A model generated the notes under the pieces. It was given only the letters and a program-made list of their open reading frames with translations, was not told where the DNA came from and ran no database searches. The translations under genes and the position numbers were made by a program. 64,000 nucleotides of DNA from contig NC_044573.1 in assembly GCF_901933205.1 (NCBI RefSeq), positions 48,637,493 through 48,701,492 on the forward strand, in the 5' to 3' direction. How positions within the stretch are numbered: the stretch's first letter is position 1; the number at the start of each line of letters is the position of its first letter. The DNA is from Camarhynchus parvulus. Its lineage: Eukaryota; Chordata; Aves; Passeriformes; Thraupidae. Of this stretch, positions 49,601 to 63,300 are shown in pieces.

Positions 49601-50825
49601 GAACTCGGATCTCAGTGACTGCCTGCCTCAGGTTTCTAATGATGATTTATTTTCACTTCCAAAGCAGTAAAACTCACATCTTGAGTCTTCTCTTGTTGCA
49701 CTACTTGTTAATGTTAGTATCAATTAAGACTACAGACCTTTCTCCTGCTCCTGGCCTGCTGTTGCTTAGTAACTCTTCCCCCCCCCCATTTCAATCCCTG
49801 ACCAAATCAGCACAAAACTGAGATTTGTTGGAGACTCTCTCCGACTGTGACAGGAGCCATTTCTGTGGGAAATGGGTATAATTCGATGTCATTCCATACT
49901 GTGTTTCAAATAGATTATTTGCAAGCCAGTGCCTTTTACTTGAATGAAATAACAGCATGTGTTGATATTATTACAACTGAATTATTCAAATAATTCTGAT
50001 CTGCAACTGTGTTGATCTCTAGGAGAGAACTGTGTTCTGTCTATGACCCCATCTTTCTTATCACCCTCTCCTAGAGTTAAGCAGTAACTTTGCCTATCAA
50101 ACAAACCTGATCGGGGAACAGGTACAGGTTTGTCTCCAAGTCTTCGTTAGGAGCATTAGCAACCTCTTAAGCTTACAGTGATCATCCCAGATAACTCCAG
50201 AGAGACTTTCTGTACCGAGTCTTGCACATGTGCAAACATGCATGACTTTGAGAGAAGGTGCTACTAAGAATTATCGAGGTCTGTTAAGACACCGTGGGTT
50301 TTTTGAAATAACTCTGAATGTTTTTTTCCACTTACCTCTTTCTGTTGGTGGATGTTTTCTCAGAAATGTAGGTTCTGATTCATGCGCGTATCATGCTTGT
50401 TGTTAACTGGTGAGTCCCTTTGCCATGAGTAGAAAAACAAGCAAGTACCACTCCTATTACAATTGGGAAAATCTCCACCAGTTACTGGTGTGTCTCTTTA
50501 CTTCTCCTCTTTAGTCCACTTTAGTCTCCTTTACAGTCCAGTAGTCTATTCAAACTTCTTGCTTGTTCTTTCAAACCTTAGAGCTGAGCAATCTTGTGAG
50601 GTACCTGTTGAAGAGGTCAGAGTCAAATCATGTGTGTTTCCTCCGTGATTGCTTGAAGGTCTTCCTTAGTTATTCACAAGACTCCCAAAGACTTAGTTCT
50701 TCCATAGTATCCCAGGAAATATGCCTTCTACTTAATTTTTCTTTTGTATTTAACAATTTTTATCATGCTGTGTAATAGTTTTGCTGTGCATGTTAAAATA
50801 AACTTCCCCTTCCTATCAGTGCTTA

Positions 50826-51010
50826 TAGAATCACAATGTGATTTGGGTTGGAAGAGGCCTTTAAAGACCTTCTAGTTTCAACCCCCTGGCCATGGGCAGG
50901 GACACCTTCCACTAGATCAGGTTGCTTAAAGTTCCATCCCACCGGGCCTTGAAGACTTCTAGGAATTGGCATCCACAACTCCTCTGAACAACCTGTTTGC
51001 GTGCATGTTT
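50826..51010 (-). mobile_element. CR1 LINE 3'-end fragment
   Basis: The + strand reads TAGAATCACAATGTGATTTGGG, TTGGAAGAGGCCTTTAAAGACC, then CAGGGACACCTTCCACTAGATC and CATCCACAACTCCTCTGAACAACC, the reversed CR1 tail in its usual order. It is closely similar to the first 170 bases of the longer copy at 58943, so both belong to the same or sister subfamilies. No coding sequence remains. Confidence 0.92.
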
Positions 51011-52077
51011 AGTTGTGACACCTTGAAACTCATGCTTGTGTTTGTAGTTCCACTGCAGTAACTAATAATCATAAAATCTTAAAATTTAAATCTGTGAATT
51101 ACTGAGAACCAAATGGGGGTTTGGCTAACAGCTTAAAAGCTCATAGTTTTGGGTATTTGGTGCTGAGCATGTAGGTGCCACAAGTGTAGATCCTAGTTAT
51201 AAATAAAATGTGGGAGGTATCAAATGGCATTGTCTTAGCATCTGACCAGTCTCCTGTGTTATTGTTTGGATTGAAATCAGCTTTGTTTATGTCCTGCTGA
51301 CAGATGCACAGCAGGTAGGAGGGCATATTGCTATATATTTCTCAGGTTAGGTTTTCTTTTCTTCTTTTTTTCCCCCCAAGTTTTATGTTGAGACTTGTTA
51401 GATTCACTACACTTAGAAGGACAAAGAATGTGAATTTGATATGATCAAGACTACCTGTGGCAACTTTGATTGCTCACTGACTGTTGTGTTGAAAGTCCTG
51501 GCCCTGGGAACAAGAAATATGCTATTCTATATTTGGTGAAGAGCTGGTTAAATCAGTGGAACTGTGTGTGATGGTCTCATTAAGAATGGTGAAATTAAAC
51601 AGTGTACAGTACCACTTCTGTAGTGTGTGTATGTAGACCAAGAGAAAAAACTCAGACCACATCTATGGGTAATGCTGTTCAAACACAACTCTTCAGTTTA
51701 GTGGCTGAACGTAAGTTACTAATACATAAGATTTGGGGCTTTTTTTTTTTTCAAAAAGACTATACTAATTAGAGAAATGGCTCCCAAGATTAAAAGAAAT
51801 AATTTTGAGATATTAAATCATGGTCACCATTCAAATTCTGGTCCTTGTTTGATACCTACCTCTTTACTTTGAAGTACTTTTAAAATGTAGTGTAGAATGA
51901 GAAGTTGAACTGATAGTAGAAGTCTTTCATTTTGAACATGTCAAAATGAGCTTATGTGAGTGTCAATTGAAGTTGTGTTTATTTTGGGAGTGAAAATTTT
52001 CTGCTAAGCTACTGTGCTTAACCACCGTCTCATGCTTCATTCTTATGTGAATTTTCTGGTGTGGATTTGTTGGGATT

Positions 52078-52175
52078 TTGGGATATTCAGAGTTAAGTTG
52101 GAAGTGACCTCTAACATGACGAAGTTCAACCACTGCCACGTCCACCAAAGTAGGAGCTAGATCAGGGGTAAACAG
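52078..52175 (-). mobile_element. Degraded CR1 LINE tail fragment
   Basis: TGGGATATTCAGAGTTAAGTTGGAAGTGACC, then GAAGTTCAACCACTGCC and a CTAGATCAGG end, keep the order of the reversed CR1 tail, but with more substitutions and gaps than the other copies. It is probably an older insertion. Confidence 0.65.
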
Positions 52176-55100
52176 TAGAGAAGGAATAATGTGAAAATCT
52201 CACTGAATTCTAAACGGTCTTTCAGTTCAACCTGGCTGGCACATTTTTTGTTTGGATTATTGTGAATGTTGGAAAACAAAATTTATTTGCAGAAATATTT
52301 GGAGAAGCTCTCTGAGCAGCTGTTCAGCTATGTACAGCCACAAAAGAGAGAAAAAGATTACAATATTATAGAGCTAAGACTTCAGCATAAAGTTAGGAGA
52401 TAAAGCAGAATTGCTCGGGTTGGATGTTGGCCAGCATGAAGAAGGGAATGGGCTGATGTGCTAGAAAATTGACTGAGGTTTATTGGTCTGTCAGCTCAGA
52501 GACAAATGAGCAGTCTGCTGAAAACTGTAAATACAAATAGAGCAAATTCCAGTGAGCTGTGTAATGGTGGCCAGATCTGTTGCTTTCAGCGAAGCTGTTC
52601 TAAATATTAGGAGCCAAAGATGTGGCTTTACATGTAAAAATATTGTTTCTAAAGGAAAAGCTAAAAAAGCTACTACACTATAATTCAAACAGAGCTGGGG
52701 GAGGGGTGTTGAATGCTTGTTTCCTTCATTATAGTTAAAGCTGATAGTTTTATCTTTGGTAAATTGTCTCTAAAGTTCTCTGTACTTTGTGAAGACTTAA
52801 ACTGATAAGGAACTATAGAAAGGGGTAGTGGTATTAGCCATGCCTGCCTAGTGGTGGTGGTTTTCTGTACTGCTTAAATGTTGTGAGAGAAATGTTTAAA
52901 ATGCATTTTGGGAGACTCGATACTTCCAACTTCCTGTGGGAGGCATTCCAGCTTCCAAAGGAGGAAGCACATTGTATGCAACATGTTTGCTGTTTCAGCG
53001 CTTCTTCATAACAAACTTTGTTTGTGATCTGTCATACTTAAAAGAGTTTGCTTGGAGACGTGCATCCCAGACAGCTTTCTGTAGTCCTGATTTAGGAAGT
53101 GTGAATTTGGCTTTCCATCCAGGCAACAAAGAAAAAGGGTGTCCATGTCACCATTTTCTCCACTATGACCTATTCACACCCTCTCCTCAGAGCTCTGTTT
53201 TCAGAATACGCTAAACCATGTTACTTAAGATAATAGCTCACGTGCTGCCCCACCACTGCCACATTTCCAGGGGGCATCATTACAAATGGGCAAACTTGAC
53301 TGAACTAGAGTTGTCCTGCAGGAACTCCCTGGTGTCACCTTCTTTGAAAAAAGTCAATTGACCTCTGGCTGATTCTTCACAGCAAATATGCATTTGGTTC
53401 TGGCCATAATTGTATAAAGCTTTCTAGTTCTCCTGTCTTCCTTTTGTCTGGACTAAAAAGCGAAGCACTCTTGAGATATCCAGCTTAAAATATGCCTTGA
53501 CATTTGTTAATAACTTTTTGTAAGTCATCCTAACTTTTTTCAAAAAGAGCATACAGCCTACTAAATTATGGGATAAATTACATTAGGTTAAGTACTTAAC
53601 TGACCCATGGTGTAGACTTGCAAGACAAAAATGTCTTCGCTCTTCATTTTTTTCTTCAGCTTGCAACATGCAATTTCTTCTGTCACTGTTATGGCTAACA
53701 AACAAACAAACTCTGCATGAGAGAAAGAATAAATCCTTCATGCTCACCTCCTGGATAAGGCATTCTTTTGGCTCCTCTCTGGACTGCCAGCTGTGGTTTT
53801 CCCTGAAAAAGTTGAATGTAGTATGGTCTAAGGTGTGTACAAAGAGAGAGGTCCAACACAACAAGGATTCAGTAGGCTCAAGAGTATTGCTGTCAGTAAT
53901 ACTGTCACCCTTATTACAGTACCAATAGAGAGGCAAACCCCTTCCATTACTCTTTGAACAGAATATTCTGAAGTTCAGGTATCCTTCAGATTTCCCTCAG
54001 AAAAGAAAACTTTGCCATTTACTTTTGTTAGTTTATTTATAATCTCTGGGGATGCAACACTTTGGGAGTGCTCCCCAGTCCCAGGAACTGAGGATCTGTT
54101 TGAAATTGCAGTGAAGCCAGCGACAGTCTTTCCCTGGACATGGATGGGCTTTGTTCTGAACCAGGATGTTCAGTGTTACTTTTAGGTAAAACCCTATGGA
54201 AGGTGTACTCTTGAGTGTCTCTTTATACACACAAGCCCATTTGGAGAAATTGCTGTAAACTTCCCCAGCCCTGATCCTTTCTGAAGGGGAAGTGTGCAAA
54301 ACTCCGCTTCCTGTGGGTGCCTATGAAATCCTTTCATCTGTAGCCAGCTCTGGCTTGTGTGGAGGTAATGTCTTTCAAATACTGCTATCTCAGTGTTCTC
54401 CTGATATCCCTGACCTAAGGTAAGGACAAAGCATTAACTCAAAGGCCTACTTAAAAGATGCTCTGTGCAGGTGCAGTTGGAAATGAAGCATTATCCTGGA
54501 GGGTTTTCGGAACGCACTGTGCTGTGGCAGGCATTGCTTCTTTCCTGCTGCTTAAGCACTGCCTTGAGATTGAATGCTTTGTTTTCAGCTGCTGGAATTA
54601 CAGATCAGACAGAAGAATACTTCTAAACTAAGTACTACACAATAGTGTTTGAACACTGCTTTTGAAAGTTAAATCATAAAGTAGGTTCATCAAGTAGAAG
54701 GAATTAGTTTTAAGCTTGCTGGAACTATGTTCCACAAGAGTCAAAAACTAGTGTCTACACAGATGTGCCAGGCAAATATTCAATTAAAAATCATACATAC
54801 AGAATAATTGGAAAATGCAGGTGCAGAACATTTCTTAAGCCATCAAAATTTTGACAGGTGCTGCAAACACCTTCAATATTTAGTCCATTATCCTGTTTTT
54901 AATATCTGTTGGCTAAGTTTTTCCTTGTTCAATAAGAAGTGCTTCTGTGAGCGGGCTTTCCATTAGTTAAGGTTATCAGCAGCAAGTCCTCAGGGATTTA
55001 TCTCTGCATGTTATCTGGGTTGTCAGGAGACTGTGTTCACTGGAACACCCAGGTGCTTATCCAAATAGCTGTGTTCCAAACTTCGCTTATCCAAACATCT

Positions 55101-56454
55101 TCCAAACAGTTCATGTGTGCAAAACTTAAACTGGAAATCTTGTAATTACAGGCTTTCATGGAAGATTTCTTATTTCCTGCTTCCAGCCTGGGTGGATATA
55201 CTGCAGCAACATCTGCCTTCACAGTAATTGGGCAATTGCATTTCTAATTCCAAGTGGAACTGAGAGAATAAAGGGGTGAGAGAGACTGGGCTTCTGTGAA
55301 ATGCCAGAAAAAATGACTTGTTCCAGCTTGGGCTCTGCATGCAAGTTTGTCTCATTAAAAGAAGTGGGGAGAAGAAAAGAATTCTGCACTCCCTGCTTGC
55401 AGATTATTTTAGTGATACAGATTATGTTCAGGCACACTAGCAGCAAGAAACAGAAAACCACATGCAAGAGATTCTCAACTTTATAGGTGCTGCACAGCTA
55501 TTGCACTTGCTTTCTGTTCTTCTTGGAAGCACTAGTGAACATGCATTTCATGTTCTCATTTGGGAATTAAAGCTAGCTGAATAAATTAGTACTGGCAATA
55601 TCTCAGAACTGAACTCAGTTCTGTGTGTGTACGTCGGTGTGTTGCTTTCCACGACCACTGGAAAAGAGACTGAGGAAAGAATTTACTGCACAGCTGAGAG
55701 CTACCACCCTAAAATGGCAGAGGTGCAAGGCTTTTAGGTGAGACACTGTCAGCATACACTTCCAAGCAAGGTCAGTGTGAACACCCTGCTTAGAGTCAGC
55801 AAACTGAGAGCTCTCAAGGAAGCTGAGCAGCGAGGAGCAGAGCGCACTTAGAGGAAACAAGCAGTGGGTAGGAGTTGGAGGGAGAAATGGTAATTTCCTC
55901 AGTGCTGTTTAGTTCATTAACATGGCCCATGTTTAATCCCAAATTCCCTCCTTGTCAGTCATGAATAAGGCAGCAGTCACTGCTATGTATAAGTGCTGGC
56001 ACAGCTTTTTCCCCATCTTCTTTCTGTCAAGTTGTCCTGCCCTCTCATTGGAAACCATAATTGCTGATGTGGATAGGGGCATGGTGACACAGATGAGATG
56101 GGCTTGGTGCGGTCCTGCATTGACTCTTAGAGATGTTTTTTTTAAGGAGCATATTGTGAAATATGGTTTATCCATTTTTCTAGCTTCATGCATCTCATCC
56201 AAAGTGATGAAAATGTCAAGGATAGCAACTCAAGTTACAGCATCATGGGGGCTCATGCTGAAGACGTGCTGCAGGCAAGAGCATAAAGGAGCCACTACAG
56301 GACTACAGTAGTTCAGTTTAATGAGTAATCAGAAGGTTTCAATATGATATCTTCTCTTTTTTCCTGAGTCCTAGTTAACTTACCCATTGTAAAAGTGAAA
56401 GGGATAGTAGGACTTGTGAGGCGAGTGCAGATAACATACTGCAGGCAAGGTGAA

Positions 56455-56520
56455 GTGCAATAAGTAATTCGTAACTTAAGATGCAATTTAAGTAACTTAA
56501 GGTGTAATAAGTAGCTTAAC
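56455..56520. repeat. Short degenerate tandem repeat (AAGTAACTTAA units)
   Basis: About three imperfect units of a roughly 20-24-base motif containing TAAGTAAnTT/GTAACTTAAG and a GTGCAATAA/GTGTAATAA segment follow one another. Each unit contains a CTTAAG- or TTACTTAA-like palindromic core. No family name or function is recognised. Confidence 0.6.
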
Positions 56521-58942
56521 ACAGAAGTGTGCTTGAAGACCCTATTTTCCTGGGGGAGAGTTAATAAGACTCAGAAGCATGGGTTTTTCCTGTCAGAACT
56601 GGACTGGAATGTGTTCACTGAGTGGTCTGCATGGCTTACCTGTTAGAAATGTATGATCCTTGTCAAGATTTCATAAGTGATCATAAGTAGAAACTGATCA
56701 GATAGATAGAATGCTCAGATCTTCACTAATAACTAGATCTGAAGTTCTTCTTCAAGACAGAAGCCTAACTTAAGTGTCAAGGAAGCTACCTGATTTGTGC
56801 CAAATAAATGCTTAAGCTACCTACCAGAATACTCTTCTGGTTTTTGGAGTTAAAAGATGCAATCTGTAAAATGGGATCATCTACCAAAATCACATAGCTG
56901 TTAAATCATAATTACATTAAAGAGATGGAATTCAGAATAAAGTTATAACCCCTAACCAGGCAGACTCAGCAAGCCTATTTAATTTCCCTGTGGAATAGTA
57001 ATAGAATAGATCTTCCCTTCCCCCGTTTCCAGCCGTGCACATCATTAAGTACCTACTAAGTAGCTGGCAAAACAGAGTAAAAGTTAAACTAACTTTGCTA
57101 ATAGTGAGCTGGAATTCTCATAATGAAAATGCAAGGTACCTTATTTAAATATTGGCCCCTTGACAAAATCTGCACCACAAGCCTCACAAGACTGTCACTA
57201 ATCTTTCTGTAGGTGTCCTGTAGCCAAAAATGTGCTGATGTCTGGCTTTGCACAGACTGGAGACCTGGGAGATTATATGTTTTGAATAGGATCAAATGAC
57301 TAGAAGGGGAAAGCACTCTATACTTAGCTGCCTTGTCATACAGACAGAAAAACGTTTTGCATGTGACCTTGTTAACAAGCATGAGTTAAGAGCAACACTA
57401 TGAATTAGAGGCAGAACTACTGAAGGTTAGATCATCATTGAGAATCTGTGTTTTTCTGGTCATCTGCTTAATTTTTTTTCCCCTGTTCTCCTATTTAGAT
57501 TTCAATTTTCATGCTGACTCTATGTCACATGGAGAGATGAGGGAGAAAAATCGCCAAGGCAGTTCTCCATTTTAGAAAAGCAGAGGGAACAGTTCAATAC
57601 AGGATTTTTTTTCACCATCACTGTCAATTTCTCTTAATAGTCATTTGTTCTCCCTTCATACTGCAAAGTCTGTCCTAGTGTACTCCTCAGCTGCCATGCC
57701 TTTGAGCATCTTACCAAATTATTATGACCAGACTGACTACCTCACTGCAAATTAATTCTCTTCTGTTGCAATTGCATCTCTGTCTTCAACTTAACTGGTT
57801 CCCACACCTGCAGTAGTAATTGCCTCTTCCCTATTTTAGACAGTCTTTGAAACCTTCCCCTCCTGTAACCTCCACCTTTGTGCACAGTACCTTTTCACTC
57901 ATGATTCTTTCAACAGAAAATTGGCATCCTCTGTCCCTCACACTCCCTCTTCCTCCTTGTTATATGGGCAGAATTTTATTTACTGCTCCGTTTCTGTCAC
58001 AAAGGATAGTACATGGTACATAAGGCTGTGTCCTGTTGGAGTCTGCAGACAGTTGATGTCCCCTACAAATACAGCTTGCTATGGCACTGTAAGAATGGCT
58101 TGTGAAATGCCTCATAAATATCTGTTCCCTGGCTCAAGTCAATAGAACTCCTCTTTTTCCCAGATAGCACCCCACACCTTATTTTAATCAGGGTAGCTGA
58201 AGCTACTGGGACAACTGTCACGGTGCAAAGGCAGGCATGCTACTAACCAGCAACTGTTTAAATTATGTGTCTCAGCCAGGAGGTATATATTCAGTATCCT
58301 GCAGGAGCTTCTCTTTTACCTTTGTCCAGAAGGAGAAAGTAGATACTGAAATTTAATTTTCTATGAAAACCTCATTGTGCACTGGGTCACAAACATTGCA
58401 ATAACCAAAACCCTATGGATCGTAGGAGTCAGCAGCTTTCCCAAGTGAACTGGTAAGATGCTGCCAGTAGAAACTTGTTTAGCTTTAGTAGTGTTGCTCA
58501 AAATTCTGCTCCTGTTCCCAAACCCATCTCTTTATCAAGAGAAGAGCCTCAGCCTCTTCTGAGTGAGCACAAACAGGGCATGCAGCAGCAAAACTTTTTA
58601 TCTGTCCCAAATTTTTCTTATAGTTAAGAGTCTGATAAAGACCATCAGAGCCACACACAGGGGCAGAAGTGGAAGGACAAGAGATTAAATAAAATAAAGC
58701 AGCATGATAGTAAAAAGAAAAGCATGTAAAAATACAAATGCCAGACAGATGGCTTGAGTGGAGAGCACAACTAATCCATGGGATATCAGAGCAGTTGGAT
58801 GACTGTTTTAAAATCTCTTTAAAGAGGGAAACCGGTAATTGAACTGTATTGGACAAGGATAGAGCAAAAATAAGCTGCACTGAAATGAGGAAAGAACAAC
58901 TTCTTAGACATCCCTTATGTAGTGCTACATTGCATTACAAAT

Positions 58943-60397
58943 TATAAAATGATTTGGGTTGGAAGGGACCTCAGAGATCATGTAGTTCCAACCATGCCAC
59001 CAGGGCAGGGACACCTTCCACTAGACCAGGTTTCTCGAAGCCCCATCCAACCTGGCCTTGAACATTTCCAGGAATGGGGCATCCACAGCTTCTCTGAGCA
59101 ACCGGTTCCAATGTCTCACCGCCCTCACAGTTAAGAATTTCATTTTTACATCTAATCTAAACCTGCCCTCTTTCAGTTTGAAACCATTTCCCCTTGTTCT
59201 GTCACTTCATGCCCTTGTAAAAAGTCCCTTTCCAGGTCTCCTGTAGGCCCCCTTTAGGTGCCAGAAGGTGCTGTAAGGTCTGCAAGACCCCCCCAGCTCT
59301 CTCAGCCTATGTTCATAGGAGTGGTGCTTTAGCCCTGTGAACATCTCCATCTCCTTCCTCTGGACTTGCTTCAACAGATCCACGTCCTTCTTATGTTGTG
59401 TGCCCCAGAGATGGATGCAGCATTTCAGATGAGGAAGCACCTCCCTTGACCTGCTGGCCAAGCTGCTTTTGACGCAGCCCATGACATGGTTGACCACTTT
59501 GGCTGTGAGCTTACACAGCTCATTCATGTCAAGTTTCTCAACCCACCAGCACGTCCAAGTCCTTCTCACAAGGGCTGCTCTCAATCCTTTCTCTGCTCAG
59601 CCTTTACTTGTGCTTGGGATTGCCCCTATCCAGGTGCAGGACCTTGCCCTTGGTCTTGTTGAACTTCAGGAGTTTGCACAGGTCCACCTCTCACGCCTTT
59701 TAAGGTCCCTCTGGATGGCATCCCTTCCTTCCAGCATACAGAACACACCATAGTGCTTGGTGCTTGGTGTTGTTGGCAGACTTGCTGATGGTACGTTCAA
59801 TCCTACTGTCCATGTTGCTGACGAAAGTGTGAGATAGTGCTGGTTGCTAAGCCAGCCCCTGAGGAATGCCATTTGTCACTTGAACATTGAGCTATTGACT
59901 GCAGCTCTTGAGTGTGACCATCCTGCCAGTTCTTTATCCACTGCATAGTCCATCTGTCAAATCCATGTTTGGAGACAGGAGTATTGTGTGTGACACCATC
60001 GACTGCTTTGCACAAGTCCAGGTAGGTGATGTCAGTAGCTCTTCCCTTATCCACCAACACATTAATTCCATTGTAGAAGGCCACCAATTTGTCAGGCATA
60101 ATTTGTCCTTACTGGAGCTGTTGTTTGCTGTCACCAATCTCCTCCTTATTTTCCATGTGAGCATTCAGTGTAGGTTGCAGGAGGATCTGCTCCATGACTT
60201 TGCTGGTCACAGAAGTGAGGCTGACCAGCCTGAGCCTGACCAACCTACTGACATGTAGTTCCCAATATCTTCCTTGTATCCCTTTTATAAAAATGGGGAT
60301 TTTGCTTCCCCTTTTCCAGTTGGTGGGAACTTTACTGAATGCCACAGCTACTCAAATATGATGGAGTGTGGCTTAACTGCTTCATTTGTCAGTTCCC
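58943..60397 (-). mobile_element. 5'-truncated CR1 LINE with decayed reverse transcriptase
   Basis: About 1.45 kb on the minus strand runs from the end of the CR1 reverse-transcriptase ORF through the 3' UTR. Minus-strand translation shows, in order and across several frame breaks, VPTNWKRGSKIP, VSLTSVTSKVMEQILLQ, GRATDITYLDLCKAVD, a FDRWTMQWIKNWQDG block, LEGRDAIQRDLKR and SLASRSREV, all typical of CR1 ORF2. The catalytic FADD-type motif at 59769-59780 reads Ser-Ala-Asn-Asn, so the enzyme is dead. A 7-bp tandem duplication (TGCTTGG at about 59754-59767) causes one frameshift next to it. The element lacks the endonuclease part. It is intronic to the tentative PDE7B gene and antisense to it. 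Confidence 0.93.
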
Positions 60398-63300
60398 AAA
60401 ATATCTAAGTAGCCTGTGAGTGCTATATAAATCAAAAACTTGTTTGAAAGTAAGGGTGTGTATCACCTCCGCTTCAGGCTGTCATCCTTGAGGATGAAAT
60501 AAGAAAATACTTTCTTTAAAGCTTGGTACGTGTGCTAATGGAAGGTGGCCTGTGAACAGGAGGCACCAATTCACAAAGTAGGTGGCATGCAGTTCCGTGT
60601 GGGGACAGGAGTACTCACTCTTTGAAGGGGAAAGGAAGATGAAACAATTAAAACTGTTTTCTCTGTTACTTCTCTCCCTTTGTTATCAAACTTAAAATCA
60701 GCAAACAGATGTTACAATGGAACCATGGAAGATCTGGGAAAATACTTATTTTTTCCATCTCTATTTACAAGATGTTTCTGCAAATAAAGAAACATTGGGG
60801 AAATAATGAAAAAAACCCAACCCCAAAAGGAGCTGCCCGTCAGCTCCCATTGCTTCGTGTAGTGTATCTCCCTACTTGCTTTGGGTGGAAAACCACCTGA
60901 ACACTTGACCAGCAGTAAGTCAAGCTGGTGGAGCCACATTGTGGTTTTCCCCAGACACTAGTGGCAGGCTCTGAAAGTGCAGCCTGCAGACTGTTACCAA
61001 CGGAGATGGCCTTCAAAGAGCTCAGTCTCCACTGCTTGAAAAGGAGGGGTGGGAGGAGGATGGGTGACCACGGTGTTAGCTTTTCTGTATGAGTCTCTTA
61101 TAAGATGCAGAGTGGAGGAAGGAACTGACTTTCTTCTATTTCCTTTTTAGCTACTGAAGGCATGAACCAATTTACAGGAAAGCTTCCAGCCTTTTTTTTT
61201 TTTTTTGGTGGGGGGGAGGTGTGCAGAACAAAGACTTTGTGTGTAACTTAATGCTTTCTAAGGGAAGTCAGCTAGCATTTAGAGCTCTTCAATGCTGCAG
61301 TGCAACAGATGAGAAATGAGCTTGGGGTGTCAGCCTCAAAATACACATGGAAACCACGTTAGGAAGCGTGACTGTGCTCAGTGTCACAGGTGATCTGTGC
61401 ATTGGATCACTGGTGGTCTGGTGGTGCATTCTTGCTGTGTGGCACCGGGTTGTGTTTCCTGGGCTGCAGGGGAGAGTGGGGATGGGGAGCAGAGCTTATC
61501 TCTGGCTCAGGCAGCTCAGCACATCAAGAGTATGGGTGTACAGAGCTAAGCAGGGCCACAGGTGGGGAATCCAAAGAAACTGATTTTCTTCCATGCAGAT
61601 GCAGCAGAGTTAAGCAACTTCAGGCAGGAGAGGTTTTCAGCTGCTGTGGCACCTTTCCAGGAGTTAATAAGAGCTTGAAATAGAGCCCAAGCCCTAAATG
61701 CACTTTATTTAGGCTCAGAGTGGTAGGTTTTCTTACTGCTGTAATTAAACAGGTAAAAGCATATAAATTTGTCTTTGAGTTTCTAGCTTTGAAACTGCAT
61801 GGACTTGGAGAGTTTTCATGTTATTTGACAGGTAAGGTGAGAATCAAACCCTTGGCCTTCTGGATCTGCATTGCCATCAGTGCTGACCACTGGCAGAGAG
61901 ACTTATGCTTGCTAGTGAGGTGAAAACTGTTTGTATCATAGGTTCCTACAGAGTTGACCTTTAAAAGCCGCCCACAACATGTGGGTATAGAGGAATGATA
62001 ACTCTGGAAACCACCCACAAGTTCATTAGTCAGGTTATTTAACATATTTAATGTGTCCTGCACTGAGGGAGGCTAGGGGTGTTTGCATGCTCCTCTAACA
62101 TATCAGAACTAGGAGGATGATTCCTTCAGCAGCAGGGCAGTTGCTTTGATAAACCAATGCACACTTTGAGTTATAAATTACACTTTGAGTACCATCACAT
62201 AGCCTGCCTTGTGCTTGAAGGCTGGTGACTGCCTGGAAGACTTCAGGTTGCTGTTGAAAGTAATGGCCTGTTAGCAAGACCAGCTACCAAAGTGGCTGTT
62301 CTAACAGAACAGATTGGGCCCCATGTTTTGTGACTGACTCAGCCCTTCCCAATTTGCCAGAGTGAACCAAAAGGGAAAGATTTTGGCTGGCTGACCCCAT
62401 TTTGTCAGCTTGAGGCTCAGTAAAACATAGAGTAAAGCCAAGGTTGTAAGAATCACTCAGCTGAAGCTCAGATCCTTCCTCTGAAACTTTTAATTTACTG
62501 GTTTATGGCTTTCATATTTTTAAATACGTATTTTCCTTTTGTGGATTTTAAAACAAGGAAGAGTAAAATGGCAGTTGGTCAGCAAAACTGACTTCTCTGG
62601 GAAACTAAAACAAACATCGATTTTGTTGTTCTATTGAACGACTTAAATGGTACTCAGCCCCAGAAGTTCAGAAATATGTCCAATTCAACCACTGAATATT
62701 TATTTATACAATGTATTGACAGCTGATCTGTAATTTATAATGTTTCTAGATATGCACAATATTTTATGCCTTCAGGAAAAAAATATCACAGTTTAAGATA
62801 CTCATCTTGTAATGATAATTAAAATCTTTCAAGAGTAACTTTAACAAAACCTTGCCCCTTCTGTTTTTTTGTCCACTGAGGCCCACTCTGCCCCACTTCG
62901 TGCTAGCAGAGAATGAGAGAGAGGAGCTGCTGAGCCTGCCGGGGCCTCTTGGAGTTTCATGAGGAGTTGAGGCATGATTAGAAACTGGAAAAAGGAGACC
63001 AGAAACTTTTATGTGTCAGTGAGAAAGGATGAGAGTTTTAGAAACAGTTTGTGTAGAATGTGAGCCAAGAAGAAAAAAGATTTAAACTTTTCAAGATCTT
63101 GCTTCTGTTCCCAGGCATGATAGAAATTAAGAACTAATTGAGCAATAAAACGTGCTTATTGCAGCTGGCTAGGGTAGGATCACTTGTAAAAGATTGCTAA
63201 CAATAGGATAAGGGTTTTTTCCTCTGCAGGGAAGAGAAATTAAAGGGTAAGAAATAGTTGGTATAATATAGTCCTCAGTGTTTGAAATGCACATATGCAT

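Noticed and set aside
55952..56311. 119-codon plus-strand open frame within the putative intron, with an antisense partner
   Set aside because: Both strands are open, which is a chance effect; the sequence resembles no family and has no splice-site support.
59207..60345. Several apparent ORFs of 68-125 codons on both strands
   Set aside because: The minus-strand ones are pieces of the decayed CR1 reverse transcriptase and the plus-strand ones are their shadows; none is a host gene.
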